From Ophiodon elongatus (taxonomy: Eukaryota > Chordata > Actinopteri > Perciformes > Hexagrammidae), in the NCBI GenBank assembly GCA_016806645.1, contig JACSYO010001326.1:247501-311500 (forward strand): a DNA stretch of 64,000 nucleotides. The letters run 5' to 3'. Shown here one piece after another: positions 39,121 to 50,143 of this stretch. The translations under genes and the position numbers were made by a program. The notes under the pieces were generated by a model. It searched no databases, had not been told where the DNA came from, and worked only from the letters and a program-made list of their open reading frames with translations. The stretch's first letter is position 1. Each line of letters starts with the position of its first letter.

Positions 39121-39199
39121 CCTCGGATAACTCCAGCTCCAGCTCGGCCAGCCTGGCCCGCACCTCCGCAGTGAGCGGTACCGGGTCCCGGTCCGCCAT
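39121..39199 (-). CDS. dip2c: Disco-interacting protein 2 homolog C, first coding exon
   Basis: DIP2 proteins are large multidomain proteins with an N-terminal DMAP1-binding-like segment and two acyl-CoA-synthetase-like domains. This exon encodes 26 residues plus one nucleotide of the next codon: MADRDPVPLTAEVRARL, then AELELELSE, with a Gly codon split by the donor GTGAGT. The human DIP2 proteins start with MADR and share the EVRARLAELELELSEG block. The ATG has G at -3 and G at +4. DIP2C is chosen over DIP2A and DIP2B because the neighbour is LARP4B, as in human 10p15.3. The next exon (expected DITQKGYEKKRS) is not in the window. Confidence 0.87.
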
Positions 39200-39410
39200 T
39201 CCTCCCGCGCGAGCCCGACTCACAGCTCTGTTCTTGGGGGTTCTGTTTTCCTCCGGGCTGCTTCCCCCCCCCACCCCGAGAAAAAATATCCAAAGTCGGA
39301 GGACCGGAGTCTCTGCGTGTCTCTGTGCGCGGCGGCTGCAGCGCTGTCGGCTCTGCGCGCCTCCGGAGGTCAAGCTGCAGACGGCGGCGCGCGTCGCCAC
39401 TTCCGGTGGG
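39200..39410 (-). promoter_or_regulatory. dip2c: dip2c 5' UTR and core promoter region
   Basis: GC-rich, CpG-dense sequence upstream of the DIP2C ATG. On the minus strand CCGGAAGT, an ETS-family motif typical of CpG-island promoters, is at 39399-39406. No TATA box was noticed. The exact start site is not determinable. At 39430 the sequence turns abruptly AT-rich with transposon-like character. Confidence 0.6.
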
Positions 39411-39454
39411 GTTGTTCTTTACCAAAATAAGAGCCGAGTCAACAGTGGCAGTAT

Positions 39455-39600
39455 TTTATTTTTTATTTTTGTGGATCATGAGTATATTTACTTATACTTA
39501 AGTACAACATTGGGTACTTCTATTTTATGTAACTTTATACTTATACTTCTCTACACCTTGGATGTAAATGTTGTATTTTTTACTCCACTACATATGGAGG
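39455..39600. repeat. family G fragment next to the dip2c promoter
   Basis: The ACTTAAGTACAACATTGGGTA and CTTTATACTTATACTTCTCT stretches match the other end of the family G repeat. It begins some 40 bp upstream of the CpG-rich DIP2C 5' region. Confidence 0.55.
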
Positions 39601-39639
39601 CCCATATCCGCAGTAAAATGTATTTAAAAAGTCAAAGTT

Positions 39640-40110
39640 TAATTTTTCTGACTTTTTCTCATATGATTTAAATTTAAAATTTCATAGTTAAGACTTTTTA
39701 TCTTATAATTATCTCATGATTTTTACTTTTTCTCATTACTTTTTTACTATCTCATAATTGTAACTTTTCATCATATCATTTTGAGTTTTTAGCTCATAAT
39801 TATGACTTTTGATATCTTATCTAATTATTTATCTCATGATTTTGACTTCTTATCTCATAATTTTAACTTTTCATCATATAATTTTGACTTTTTCATCTCA
39901 TAATAATGACTTTTGACTTCTTATGTCAACATTTTTATTTTTTTTATCTCATGATTTTGACTTCTTAGATCATAATTTTAGCTTTTCATCATACAATTTT
40001 AACTTTCATAAAATAATTTAGACTTGTTCATCTCATAATTATGACTTTTTATCTCATGATTAAGACTTTTTATCTTATAATTAAGACTTTTTATCTCATA
40101 ATTAAGACTT
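39640..40110 (+). repeat. degenerate TCATAATTATGACTTTTTA array
   Basis: About 20 imperfect copies of a roughly 22-bp AT-rich motif of the ATCTCATAATTNTGACTTTT type. Confidence 0.75.
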
Positions 40111-40832
40111 ACTATGGGGATATTTATATCATCACTGCTCAGTTTTCATCTTATTTTTTCTTTTACTGGCAGAAATGGGCTCCTATAATAACTACATATA
40201 ACTGACAGCTCACACTTTGTCCAGGTGAAACCTCCAGATGTGTTGAATGTTTGTGATGAACTTTAGAGCGACGTAGTTCTCACAGGACGGCTATATGATC
40301 AGAATCAAACACGGTTTATTAAAGTTTAATAAGTACGTTTGCACGTACAAGGAATGTGACTTGGTGCATAACAATAAACACGGTGCAGAAGTTGTTAAAA
40401 GTCATACAAATATAAGGTTGATTTCACATTGCATTCGGGAAAACGTTTCAAATCGACTTGAGTATCCTGATATGTTTCCAACATTTCATTATCGAGTCCA
40501 TCTTTTATTAAGAAGTGCAGCGTGAAAAATAAACAGACAGAGCTTTTAAACAGCAGATCCCAGCACTTCCTCTTTTTTTTACTCACCAAACCGCTGTGGT
40601 GCTTTTATTTTGAAGGGAAACGCATCCGTCTTCCGGTGTGACGCTCGTTAATTGCTTGTGACTTCATGCACATGACGGTGACTTCAGGACAAACTGAGAT
40701 CATCAACAAGCGAACATTTTTTTTTTAATTTTCATATGATAAAGTTTTTTGTTTTCATCTGTTTTTAATGGAAAAATAATAAAAAATAAAAATAACCATC
40801 AGAGGGCGCCAGATGAATTATATCCATCCATC

Positions 40833-40923
40833 CATCCACCCACCTATCTACCTATCTATCTATCTACCTATCTATCTATCTATCTATCTATCTACCTATC
40901 TATCTATCTATCTATCTATCTAC

Positions 40924-40954
<31 letters not shown>

Positions 40955-40979
40955 CCTATCTATCTATCTATCTATCTAC

Positions 40980-41038
<59 letters not shown>

Positions 41039-41039
41039 C

Positions 41040-41106
<67 letters not shown>

Positions 41107-41128
41107 CCTATCTATCTATCTACCTATT

Positions 41129-41168
<40 letters not shown>

Positions 41169-41255
41169 CTACTATATCTATCTATCTATCATCTATTATC
41201 TATCTATCTACTACTATCTATCACTACTCTATCTATCTATCTACTACCTATCTAC

Positions 41256-41294
<39 letters not shown>

Positions 41295-41331
41295 CCTACC
41301 TATCTATCTATCTATCTATCCATCTATTTAT
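40833..41331 (+). repeat. (TATC)n / (GATA)n array, about 500 bp
   Basis: Roughly 120 tetranucleotide units with TACC variants, starting from a short ATCC block at 40821. Repeat translation yields long IYLS frames that are not genes. Confidence 0.97.
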
Positions 41332-41639
41332 TAATGCAGATAAATCACATATTTGTTATATGGAACAACAATGTGGAGCAAACACAAACAAATAAACAAA
41401 AAATTAAGCCTTAAATATTTCATGAGAACATATTAAGGACATTAATTGAAGGTATCATTGGAAACAACCAAATGATGGGGATCAATTGTCCCCTGACTCT
41501 AGTTCCCCTAATATGAGGTATAATAATGTAGAATTAAGATTATTGTTTTAGCTTTGACAGATTGAAAGAAAGTTGAACATCCAGCAGAAACACATACTTA
41601 TAAATAATAAAAAAAAATCATAAACAATAAACTGCAATA

Positions 41640-42320
41640 ACAGACTCAAGTCTTTATGTTTGTGTCGCCTGGTGAAGTCCAACGATCTCTTTCTTTTAGT
41701 CTTTGGTCTCCACCACAGACGCGACACCGTTGGTTCGTGGACCGCTTGTTCGAAGCTTTGACCGTCGACATCTTGGTTTTTTTTCTCGCAACCAGAAGTG
41801 ACGCCAGAGGAGCCGAATGCAACCGGACGCTGAGGAAGACGTTTAGAGTTTTCATGATGCTGAAAGGGTTAAAACACGGACAACTCCCGGACCTGTCAAT
41901 CACCTTGTAGCCCCGCCCCTAAAGCATCCCCTGCTTTATGGTCTGTTTGACTCTAAATGGACCATAATTTACTAAATGAACATCATGCTGTATTGAAGAA
42001 GACTTGAAACTAGAGATTGAGACATAAACTCATGTTTACAATGTTTACTGAGGGAATAAATCAAGAGAGAAGTAGAGTCATTTTCTATAGACTTCTATAC
42101 AACCAGAGGAGTCGCCCCCTGGTGGTCAGGAGAGAGAATGCAGCTTTAACACATGAAGCTTTGACTTCTATACAACCAGAGGAGTCGCCCCCTGGTGGTC
42201 AGGAGAGAGAATGCAGCTTTAACACATGAAGCTTTGACTTCTATACAACCAGAGGAGTCGCCCCCTGGTGGTCAGGAGAGAGAATGCAGCTTTAACACAT
42301 GAAGCTTTGACTTCACTCTT
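41640..42320 (-). mobile_element. family A dispersed element with three 73-bp modules, reverse orientation
   Basis: The longest family A copy. The body at about 41.69-42.10 kb matches 13.62-13.86 kb in reverse complement, for example through the segment containing TCAATACAGCATGATGTTCA. It is followed by three 73-bp units with TCGCCCCCTGGTGG at 42112-42125, 42185-42198 and 42258-42271. No coding capacity, so it is probably non-autonomous; terminal repeats were not identified. Confidence 0.8.
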
Positions 42321-42659
42321 CAGATCCTGGAGGTTTCCCTCTTGGTCTCAAACCCTCGGGGTTAACCGTCTCTTTATTTGCCAAATGTTCACCAGCTCGT
42401 CTTCACTCTCACATTTTAGAAGCGAGAAGGGAAACCAGAACAGTAAAGTTGATAAACAACGAGCTGAAACTCACTTTAAAGCTCAATTGATACATTCGTG
42501 TTATTAAAATGTTGATTAACGTGCGACGGGGAGCGTTAAAAATCTTTTGATTTACAGTTAAAATGTTAAAACAACGGATATTTCTTTAAAAAAAAAACAT
42601 TTCCCAGAAGTCCGGATGCAGAATCTGTGTTTTCATCACTGCGGGGCATTTCATTAAAC

Positions 42660-42665
42660 CACCAC

Positions 42666-42726
<61 letters not shown>

Positions 42727-42727
42727 G
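42660..42727 (+). repeat. (ATC)n microsatellite
   Basis: About 21 ATC units. The poly-histidine open frame is a repeat translation. Confidence 0.95.
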
Positions 42728-42894
42728 TCCTCACAGCAGCAGCAGTCCCATCATCATTACTTTCCCAGACGCTCTGCCTTTCTGCTGCAGGTCTGAGACT
42801 AAAGATTCATCACCAAGCTGAGAACAAAACACAGAAGCGGCATCAAATCATACTTTTTTATTATTATTATTTTTTATTATTATTATTCCTGACA

Positions 42895-43110
42895 GGTGGT
42901 GCAGCGCTGGAAGAAGTATTCAGACCCTTTAAACTCAGTAAAAGTACAAATACCACATCGTGAAAATACTCCACTGAAAGTAGAAGTCATGCATTCAGAA
43001 GCTCAATGAGGTGAAAGTATGAATATTATCAGATAAATGTTCTCAAAGTATAACGAGTAAAAGTATTGATTGTGCAGTAAAATTATGTTTCTGGATTAAT
43101 ATTCCTGCTG
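42895..43110 (+). repeat. AAGTATTCAGACCC-type dispersed repeat (family G)
   Basis: The start (GGAAGAAGTATTCAGACCC) and the following ACTCAGTAAAAGTACAAATA and GTGAAAATACTCCACTGAAA are typical of a very common non-coding teleost repeat. Fragments also occur at 33060-33150 and 39455-39600. Confidence 0.65.
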
Positions 43111-43433
43111 CATGAATGTGTAAGTATTGTTTTTAAAGATTAAAACTAACCGAAAAAAAATGATATTAAATTAATTGGAGCAGAAAAAGAAAGCGACACA
43201 ACATTTAATTGAGAGTAAAAAAAAAAAACAACCACAAGCAAAAAAATTAAATAATAAAAAAGCTTCTTTCCAGCTTCTGAATTCCAGGAAACACTTTAAA
43301 CACATTTCTACCAGAATAATAAAAGAAAAACAGCTTTTTATAGCAGAAATTATCCGTTTTATTATCTGACAAAGTGCAGAACATCTTCCCAACATGTGTC
43401 TGATTTTTATTTCCATCCTGTGAGGTTGTCTCC

Positions 43434-43505
<72 letters not shown>
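43434..43505 (+). repeat. (GT)n microsatellite
   Basis: About 36 GT units. Confidence 0.96.
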
Positions 43506-43508
<3 letters not shown>

Positions 43509-43837
43509 TACAACGCAGTTAAAGTGGCGATAAGCCAGAGGGTTAAAGAAGAAAAACAAGCGGACTGAGAGAGAGAGGAAAGTCTTCACGGTCGCTGATC
43601 CACAACCAACACTGAGGATGTTCAGTAAAATGTCTCTGAAACAAAACAACAACGTTGTGAGTTTCCTTGTTTGTCCATGTTTATTGTTGTGGTTGACTCT
43701 CACGGCTCTCATCGGGTCGGTTTATGTATTAAAAGCTGTAAAAAGCCACATGTTCACTACCTGCTCGGCAAACAGCAGACGGACGCAGTCAGAAACATTT
43801 AGAGGATAAAGATGATAAAGGTTTCCCTCGGGAGGAG

Positions 43838-44205
43838 GTGGAGACCAAAAACAGAGCAAAAAGAGGTGGAGACCAAAAACAGAGCAGAAAGAGGTGGAGA
43901 CCAAAAACAGAGCAGAAAGAGGTGGAGACCAAAAACAGAGCAGAAAGAGGTGGAGACCAAAAACAGAGCAGAAAGAGGTGGAGACCAAAAACAGAGCAAA
44001 AAGAGGTGGAGACCAAAAACAGAGCAGAAAGAGGTGGAGACCAAAAACAGAGCAAAAAGAGGTGGAGACCAAAAACAGAGCAGAAAGAGGTGGAGACCAA
44101 AAACAGAGCAGAAAGAGGTGGAGACCAAAAACAGAGCAGAAAGAGGTGGAGACCAAAAACAGAGCAGAAAGAGGTGGAGACCAAAAACAGAGCAGAAAGA
44201 GAGAT
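43838..44205 (+). repeat. 28-bp minisatellite, 13 copies
   Basis: The unit is GAGGTGGAGACCAAAAACAG plus AGCAGAAA, with G/A variation at one site. Because 28 is not a multiple of three and no frame has a stop, all six frames stay open. Confidence 0.95.
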
Positions 44206-44927
44206 GACAATGGACTGAATCATCTTGTTGGTCTGTAACTGTAGACGTTCATCACGTCAACGTAAATGTGATGATTTGTCAATAAAGTTGTTTTTGCTGT
44301 TAAATAAAAATCATCCTTTGTCTGTAAATACAAAGGTGTTTTATTAAAGCCATGATATCAGAATGGGATTTTAATATATTTATATGTATAAATATTTGCA
44401 CTACTGTTTCGTTTTGTTAGTTCATTTATTATTATTCTATTCTATTTTTTGTATATATTGTTCTTACCTGTTCTTATCTATCTATCTATAGATAAATTAT
44501 TAACAAACTGTTTCAACTATCTGGTCCATCTGTTTATAAATGTTTTACTAATTATTTATTAATCTTTAACAAATACTTAATATAGTGCATGATATGTTAC
44601 AATGTATGCAACAATAAACTGTTAAAATTATTTAATTGTTTAACAGTAAGTTAACTATCAACTAAAGTTCAATTGACGATAAATTAACTTTTTTATTAAT
44701 GATGATTTTTTTAAACTTTTAAAGATAATAAAAAGTTTATAATAAAAAATAATAACAATAATCATATTAAAAGAATTGTGGATTCTTTCAAGTTTATCAA
44801 AAATAAAATAACAATACTACGACTACTACTTATCATAATAATACAAATATTATTGTGAAAAACTGTTTGAGAGATCAGAGGAGAAGATGTCAAGGATTCA
44901 GCTGTAGATTCTCCCACCTTCATCATC

Positions 44928-45762
44928 CTCCTCCTCCTCTTCCTCATCCTCCTCTTCCCCTTCCTCCTCATCCTCCTCTTCCTCCTCACCCTCCTCCTCT
45001 TCCTCCTCTTCCTCCTCCTCACCCTCCTCGTCTTCCTCACCCTCCTCCTCATCGTCCTCCTCCTCCTCGTCTTCCTCACCCTCCTCCTCCTCCTCTTCCT
45101 CCTCCTCACCCTCCTCCTCCTCATCCTCCTCACCCTCCTCGTCTTCCTCACCCTCCTCCTCATCGTCCTCTTCCTCCTCCTCCTCATCACCCTCCTCATC
45201 CTCCTCCTCAACCTCCTCTTCCTCCTCACCCTCCTCCTCCTCATCCTCCTCACCCTCCTCGTCTTCCTCACCCTCCTCCTCCTCCTCTTCCTCCTCCTCA
45301 ACCTCCTCTTCCTCCTCACCCTCCTCTTCCTCCTCCTCACCCTCCTCCTCCTCCTCCTCTTCCTCCTCCTCCTCCTCCTCCTCCTCCTCTCCTCCCTCCT
45401 CCTCCCCTCCTCGTCTTCTCACCCTCCTCCTCATCTCCTCCTCCTCCTCGTCTTCCTCACCCTCCTCCTCCTCCTCTTCCTCCTCCTCACCCTCCTCCTC
45501 CTCATCCTCCTCCTCCTCGTCTTCCTCACCCTCCTCCTCATCGTCCTCTTCTCCTCCTCCTCATCACCCTCCTCATCCTTCCTCCTCAACCTCCTCTTCC
45601 TCCTCACCCTCCTCTCCTCATCCCTCACCCTCCTCGTCTTCCTCACCCTCCTCCTCCTCCTCTTCCTCCTCCTCAACCTCCTCTTCCTCTCACCCTCCTC
45701 TCCTCCTCCTCACCCTCCTCCTCCTCCTCCTCTTCCTCCTCCTCCTCCTCCTCCTCCTCCTG
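44928..45762 (+). repeat. (CCTCCT)-type pyrimidine minisatellite, about 830 bp
   Basis: CCTCCTCCT, CTTCCTCCTCACC and CTCGTCTTCC units, almost free of G on the plus strand. Higher-order units of 60-200 bp recur. Its frames (Pro/His- or Glu/Arg-rich) are not genes. Confidence 0.95.
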
Positions 45763-46228
45763 ATGAAGGAGCAGCGTCTGCAGCCTCCTCTGTGAACACG
45801 CTGCCATCTTGTGGCTCTTCTCTCTCATGAGGACCAGAAAGATCTCAAGAGGAACAAAGAACGACGACGTTCATCACGTTTTACCATCAAATGTAAATAA
45901 AGGAACTCAACGATTTATGGATGTTATTATTTATGTGGATATTAAATAAAAACGTATTTTACTCTTTGTGAAGTTTATTCAGTGTATTTTGTGTACTGGC
46001 TGATTTCCTGCCGGTTCCACGTTGAGTAATTGCAGTTCAGTACTTCCTGCATCTCACTGAATACTACTTTCTCTTTGTGTAGAACGCAGTACTTACTGCG
46101 TACTTCTACACATTTAATCTGACTTTTACATTTAAGTGATTCTGTCCTGTAAAATTCTTTTGATGAGATATTTCAATATAAAATTATTTGAAAAGGAGAA
46201 TTGGAAATTTGAATTTCTTTCCCCTCAC

Positions 46229-46230
<2 letters not shown>

Positions 46231-46280
<50 letters not shown>

Positions 46281-46356
46281 CACAGGATAATATATGTGTA
46301 TATATACAAATATATATATTATATATATTTGTATATATACACGTTACATTATCCTG

Positions 46357-46406
<50 letters not shown>

Positions 46407-46431
46407 CATACATATTTTACATTATCCTGTT

Positions 46432-46468
<37 letters not shown>

Positions 46469-46489
46469 CATATTTTACATTATCCTGTT

Positions 46490-46530
<41 letters not shown>
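46231..46530 (+). repeat. AT repeat with a tandem 70-80 bp higher-order unit
   Basis: TA runs separated by repeated CATATTTTACATTATCCTGT spacers at about 46412, 46467 and, as a variant, 46343. Confidence 0.92.
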
Positions 46531-46531
<1 letters not shown>

Positions 46532-46949
46532 ATCTTCAAAGAATAAAAATAAATAAGTCTCCGAATGTGCTAAAGCTGGAGAGCAGTGGCTCATTTAAAG
46601 ATGAAATTAAATTAAATGAAATAAATAAATAATGTAACATGTTTAAGAAGCACTCAGATATTTTAACCCTTTAAAAAGTCGCTCTGATGTCCTTGAAGGA
46701 CAAAAAAAATTTAAATGATAATATTTTCCACTACAGTTCTGATCATTACTACCAAAATATTCAGTTTTTTTAAATAGAATTTTAACCCTTTAAATGTTTG
46801 TTTAAATAATGCCACTGTTTTTAAATGGAGAAAATACTATTTCATTATTTTCTAGCTAAGGGGAATTTTATAAATAAATTTTTTACAGTCCAGTTTTTTT
46901 TTACCTTTCTATTAATCTGTGATGTTTCACGAGACTTTAGGTATTTCTT

Positions 46950-47290
46950 AGATGACGAGTCAGAAATCTCCCCTTCAGCAGCTCCTACATCCACCAAACC
47001 GTACTCTTCATTCCTCTCTGTATTCTGGAGGTTTCTACAGAGGAGTTCGTTCACAGCCTCATTTATACATTTTATTCATAAAAACATGGAGAAATTGAAG
47101 TTTTTTTATGGCTGTTTATTTTTTTGATTTATGGAACGAAACAGAATAAAGTTCCTCTATGAAAACCTTTGATTATGTTTTTGCAGCTGGCTTCATCCAA
47201 CGTTCACATTTACGTTCTGGAAATTTATGCAACATTTTGGACAAGACAATGCCTCATTTGCATATTTACCCACAACGTTTCAGAACACCG
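46950..47290 (+). repeat. dispersed repeat family C, copy 2
   Basis: The second copy of the 27.78-28.15 kb repeat, same orientation. It lies just beyond the inferred LARP4B 3' end. Confidence 0.75.
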
Positions 47291-47574
47291 GGGAAAGTTC
47301 AGCTAAAAGATGTTAAACTGTAACTTCTGTATCATCAGAGTGACTCCAAAAATAAAATATATATTTATTTATTTCTAGTAACTGTCACAATTATTTTTAC
47401 TTTCAGGGCATGAACCATAGAGAACGTTGTGTTATTGCGTTTTCTTAATATGTAATTATATTGATCGGTATATAAACTTCTAAAATAGAAAAAAAATAAT
47501 TAAAGATGCAATTTCGCTCGTAAAAATAAAAATAAATTAAAAAAAGACAGCAGCTCCTCAACAGTGCCTAAATC

Positions 47575-47580
47575 TTTATT
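47575..47580 (-). promoter_or_regulatory. larp4b: candidate distal poly(A) signal AATAAA
   Basis: A minus-strand AATAAA is followed after about 20-30 nt by a G/T- and T-rich stretch, the usual arrangement of a cleavage site. It is chosen as the leftmost plausible LARP4B end because the sequence beyond it resembles a dispersed repeat (family C). Confidence 0.4.
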
Positions 47581-47954
47581 TTTCAGTAAGCTACATTTTT
47601 TTCTCCAAATTAGACAGTTTTACATCATGACACAGAGTAACTTAAATTATCTATAGCTGACATGTACGCTTGATTCCAGTCTCGATGGAAGAATAGACCC
47701 GAAAACAGAAAACAAAATAAAAAATAAAGAAGCCCTCTTGAACACAACCTCCGATCCCACGTCTGTTAGAGGCGTCGTTAGGCCAAAGTCATCTGTCCGA
47801 CCAACGGGGCGGAGTCATCGATTGTCCACAGCTGTTACGCGTTAATGAGTTAAACCACAGTGAGTCGATACAGAAGTCTGCTTCCAGTCAGTTGGTGTGC
47901 GTTCGTTATTATATCTTTGAGAAAGAATAATAAGAACAAGAAAAAGATGCAACC

Positions 47955-47984
47955 CTTGAGAGAGAGAGAGAGAGAGAGAGAGAA
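47955..47984 (+). repeat. (GA)n microsatellite
   Basis: About 13 GA units followed by a G-rich run. Confidence 0.93.
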
Positions 47985-48343
47985 GGGGGGAGGGGGGGTG
48001 GGGGAGAAAACAAAATGGCACTGTCAGAAAACAGGAAGGAAAGGAGGGAAGGAAAGGAGGGAAGGAGACCGAGGCGACCGACAGGCTGATATGAGGCTCC
48101 GTGTAGAAGTCCGAGAGAGAAAAGGAGCTCCTCAAAAAAAGAACGAAAACGCGACACGAGAGCCGCCAAAAAAACACAAACAAACACAGGAGACACGCCC
48201 CCTTTCGGGAAGGCGGTACCATCCAGTCCGAGGTACTCGCACTTCAGGGGCAAAGAAACCAGGTCGCCTCCGTCACCGGTCCTGGATTTTTTTTCCTTTT
48301 TCTCCGGGTGGTACATTTATTTATTCCACACATGCACACGTTC

Positions 48344-48557
48344 ACAGTTCAGGGTTCAGGGAGGACCCCGGTTCCTCAGGGAGTTCCTCAGGGAGGACCC
48401 CGGGTTCCTCAGGGAGTTCCTCAGGGAGGACCCCGGTTCCTCAGGGAGGACCCCAGGTTCCTCAGGGAGTTCCTCAGGGAGGACCCCGGTTCCTCAGGGA
48501 GGACCCCAGGTTCCTCAGGGAGTTCCTCAGGGAGGACCCCGGGTTCCTCAGGTCGGC
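48344..48557 (+). repeat. minisatellite in inferred larp4b 3' UTR
   Basis: GGTTCCTCAGGGAGGACCCC and GTTCCTCAGGGA units of variable order, about 14 in total. Its open frames are repeat translations. Confidence 0.9.
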
Positions 48558-49391
48558 GTCTCCTGTTCTCAAGGGGCGTCGACAGTCAAGAGTGGCGTCA
48601 CATTGTGGAGTTCTCCAGTCTTTGATTGGACTTTCAGGAACAACAAGAAAAAAAAAATAATCACAATCTTCAAAAATAAAACGAACAAAACTAGAAGCCG
48701 GAGATGGCAAGCGCTCAGCTATGTACAGGTCAAACTGCCCAGACGGAAACAAAAACAAAAACAAAAAGAACAACAGGTGTATAATGGCACAGTTATTGGG
48801 TTTTTCTTTGCACACATCTAAATGCCGTCTGCGTGATGGAGCGGCTTCAGAGGCGTCTCAGGTCTGCGCATGTTACTGGACTGTATGTGCCAGGAAGGGA
48901 TGTCGCTCCGAAACGTGTAAAACCAACAAAAAATGTGATTCCAGTTCCCCAAAAAACAAAAAAAAACAAAAACACAAATCATTTGTACATTTATTTCTCA
49001 GGAGAGGAAGTCGTGAAAGCTGAGGAACATGAAGAAGAAACCTCAAACGGAAAACCAGAGACGCAGCGACACGGAGCACTTTGTATGTCTGAGTGGAGGC
49101 CTCGTCGCCTCGTCGACACTCGAGGGGGCGGAGCTTTGTTTTAATTTATTTAAATTTTGTTTCTCAACCTGCGACGACGACGACGACGACCAACATGTCA
49201 CTTTGTTTCCCAAAAAGTGTCTTAAAAAAAAAAAAGAAAAATCCACGGGGGGCCACAAATGTGTCGTCAGGTGATAAAACAAAATTAAATAATAAAAAAT
49301 AAATCTCCCGCCTCCGAGTGCCGCGAGCTGCGAGCTGAATGTTGAAGACAGACGGGAGACAAAACTGGGACGTGTCCATCAGGCATCGCTC

Positions 49392-49407
49392 TTTATTATT
49401 ATTTATT
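49392..49407 (-). promoter_or_regulatory. larp4b: candidate alternative poly(A) signals
   Basis: Two minus-strand AATAAA hexamers (49402-49407 and 49392-49397) lie in a T/A-rich context within the inferred 3' UTR. Either could end a shorter transcript. Confidence 0.3.
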
Positions 49408-49735
49408 TTGTATTTTGTCAAGATGTTTTTTTCTTTTCTTTAACCGGCTTGAAAAGTTCTTGTAGTTTTTCTGTCCACATTCTAAAGAGAAACCGTGAGA
49501 ACCTTCTAGAACCACAAAGAAAACCCACGAACGCGCTGGACATTTGAACTCAAGTCTTCGCCATGGAAACCAAAACCGGATGTTTTAGATTATTTGATTA
49601 GAAAACATCGAAAAAAAAAAAAAAAACAGGACTTTGAAGTAAACAATCAAAAACATAAAAAAGAGTTTGTTTTGTTGCAGAGAAAAAAGACATCGTTATC
49701 TTACACGAGAACGTTGAGCACAGAGCTGGACTTGG

Positions 49736-50143
49736 TTAGCTTAGCTTAGCATAAACAGACCGGGAACAGTTAGCCAAGCTCCGCCCACCAAAACCTCTAA
49801 AGCTCAATAATCAACACGCATCCTAAAAACTGGAACTATTTTCTTGCAGTTTGTTTATGCATCAGGCTTCAGAGGAGTTGGTGGAGGGATCTTTAACCTT
49901 TGAAGAGAGCGACGCTCACTAACGATTTATAGGAAAGAGGAGTCGGGAACCAGCGTAGCACTAAAGCGTGGTGGAATTAGCTAGCTAGCTAGCGAGTTAA
50001 ATTCCACCACGCTTTAGTGCTACGCTGGTTACAGAAATCTGGTGAATTACGATGTGCTTTCCTACGCCGTGACGGGGTTCGTCCGTCCTAGGGCCGTTTT
50101 ATGTCTATGCTTCAGAACGGGTCTTTATGCTAAGCTAAGCTAA
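49736..50143. mobile_element. MITE-like element with 20-bp terminal inverted repeats
   Basis: Perfect inverted ends: TTAGCTTAGCTTAGCATAAA at 49736-49755 and its exact complement at 50124-50143. No coding capacity. The interior has the sequence style of a common teleost repeat (AGCTTAGCATAAA ends). Near its middle is a perfect 31-bp inverted repeat. It sits inside the inferred LARP4B 3' UTR and may be transcribed. Confidence 0.7.
49948..50030. repeat. perfect 31-bp inverted repeat with 21-nt loop
   Basis: The arm at 49948-49978 begins AACCAGCGTAGCACTAAAG. The arm at 50000-50030 is its exact reverse complement. The spacer contains a (CTAG)n run that is itself palindromic. Either strand could form a long hairpin. 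Confidence 0.9.

Larger units (their letters stand above)
38820..39420. other. CpG-rich island around dip2c exon 1
   Basis: A local block of high GC and frequent CpG in an otherwise AT-rich, CpG-poor surrounding, covering the DIP2C first exon, its 5' UTR and the start of intron 1. Its edges are estimated by eye. Confidence 0.65.
39430..47560. other. intergenic spacer between dip2c promoter and larp4b 3' end
   Basis: About 8 kb with no gene. It holds repeat-family fragments, a degenerate TCATAATT array, a GATA array, a family A element, an ATC repeat, GT and AT microsatellites, a 28-bp minisatellite and a long CCTCCT tract. The two genes are in the same orientation, so it contains the end of one and the promoter of the next. 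Confidence 0.6.

Noticed and set aside
42627..42821. Poly-histidine open frame
   Set aside because: Simply the (ATC)n microsatellite.
44762..45763. Pro-rich 302-codon and Arg/Glu-rich frames
   Set aside because: Translation of the CCTCCT tract.
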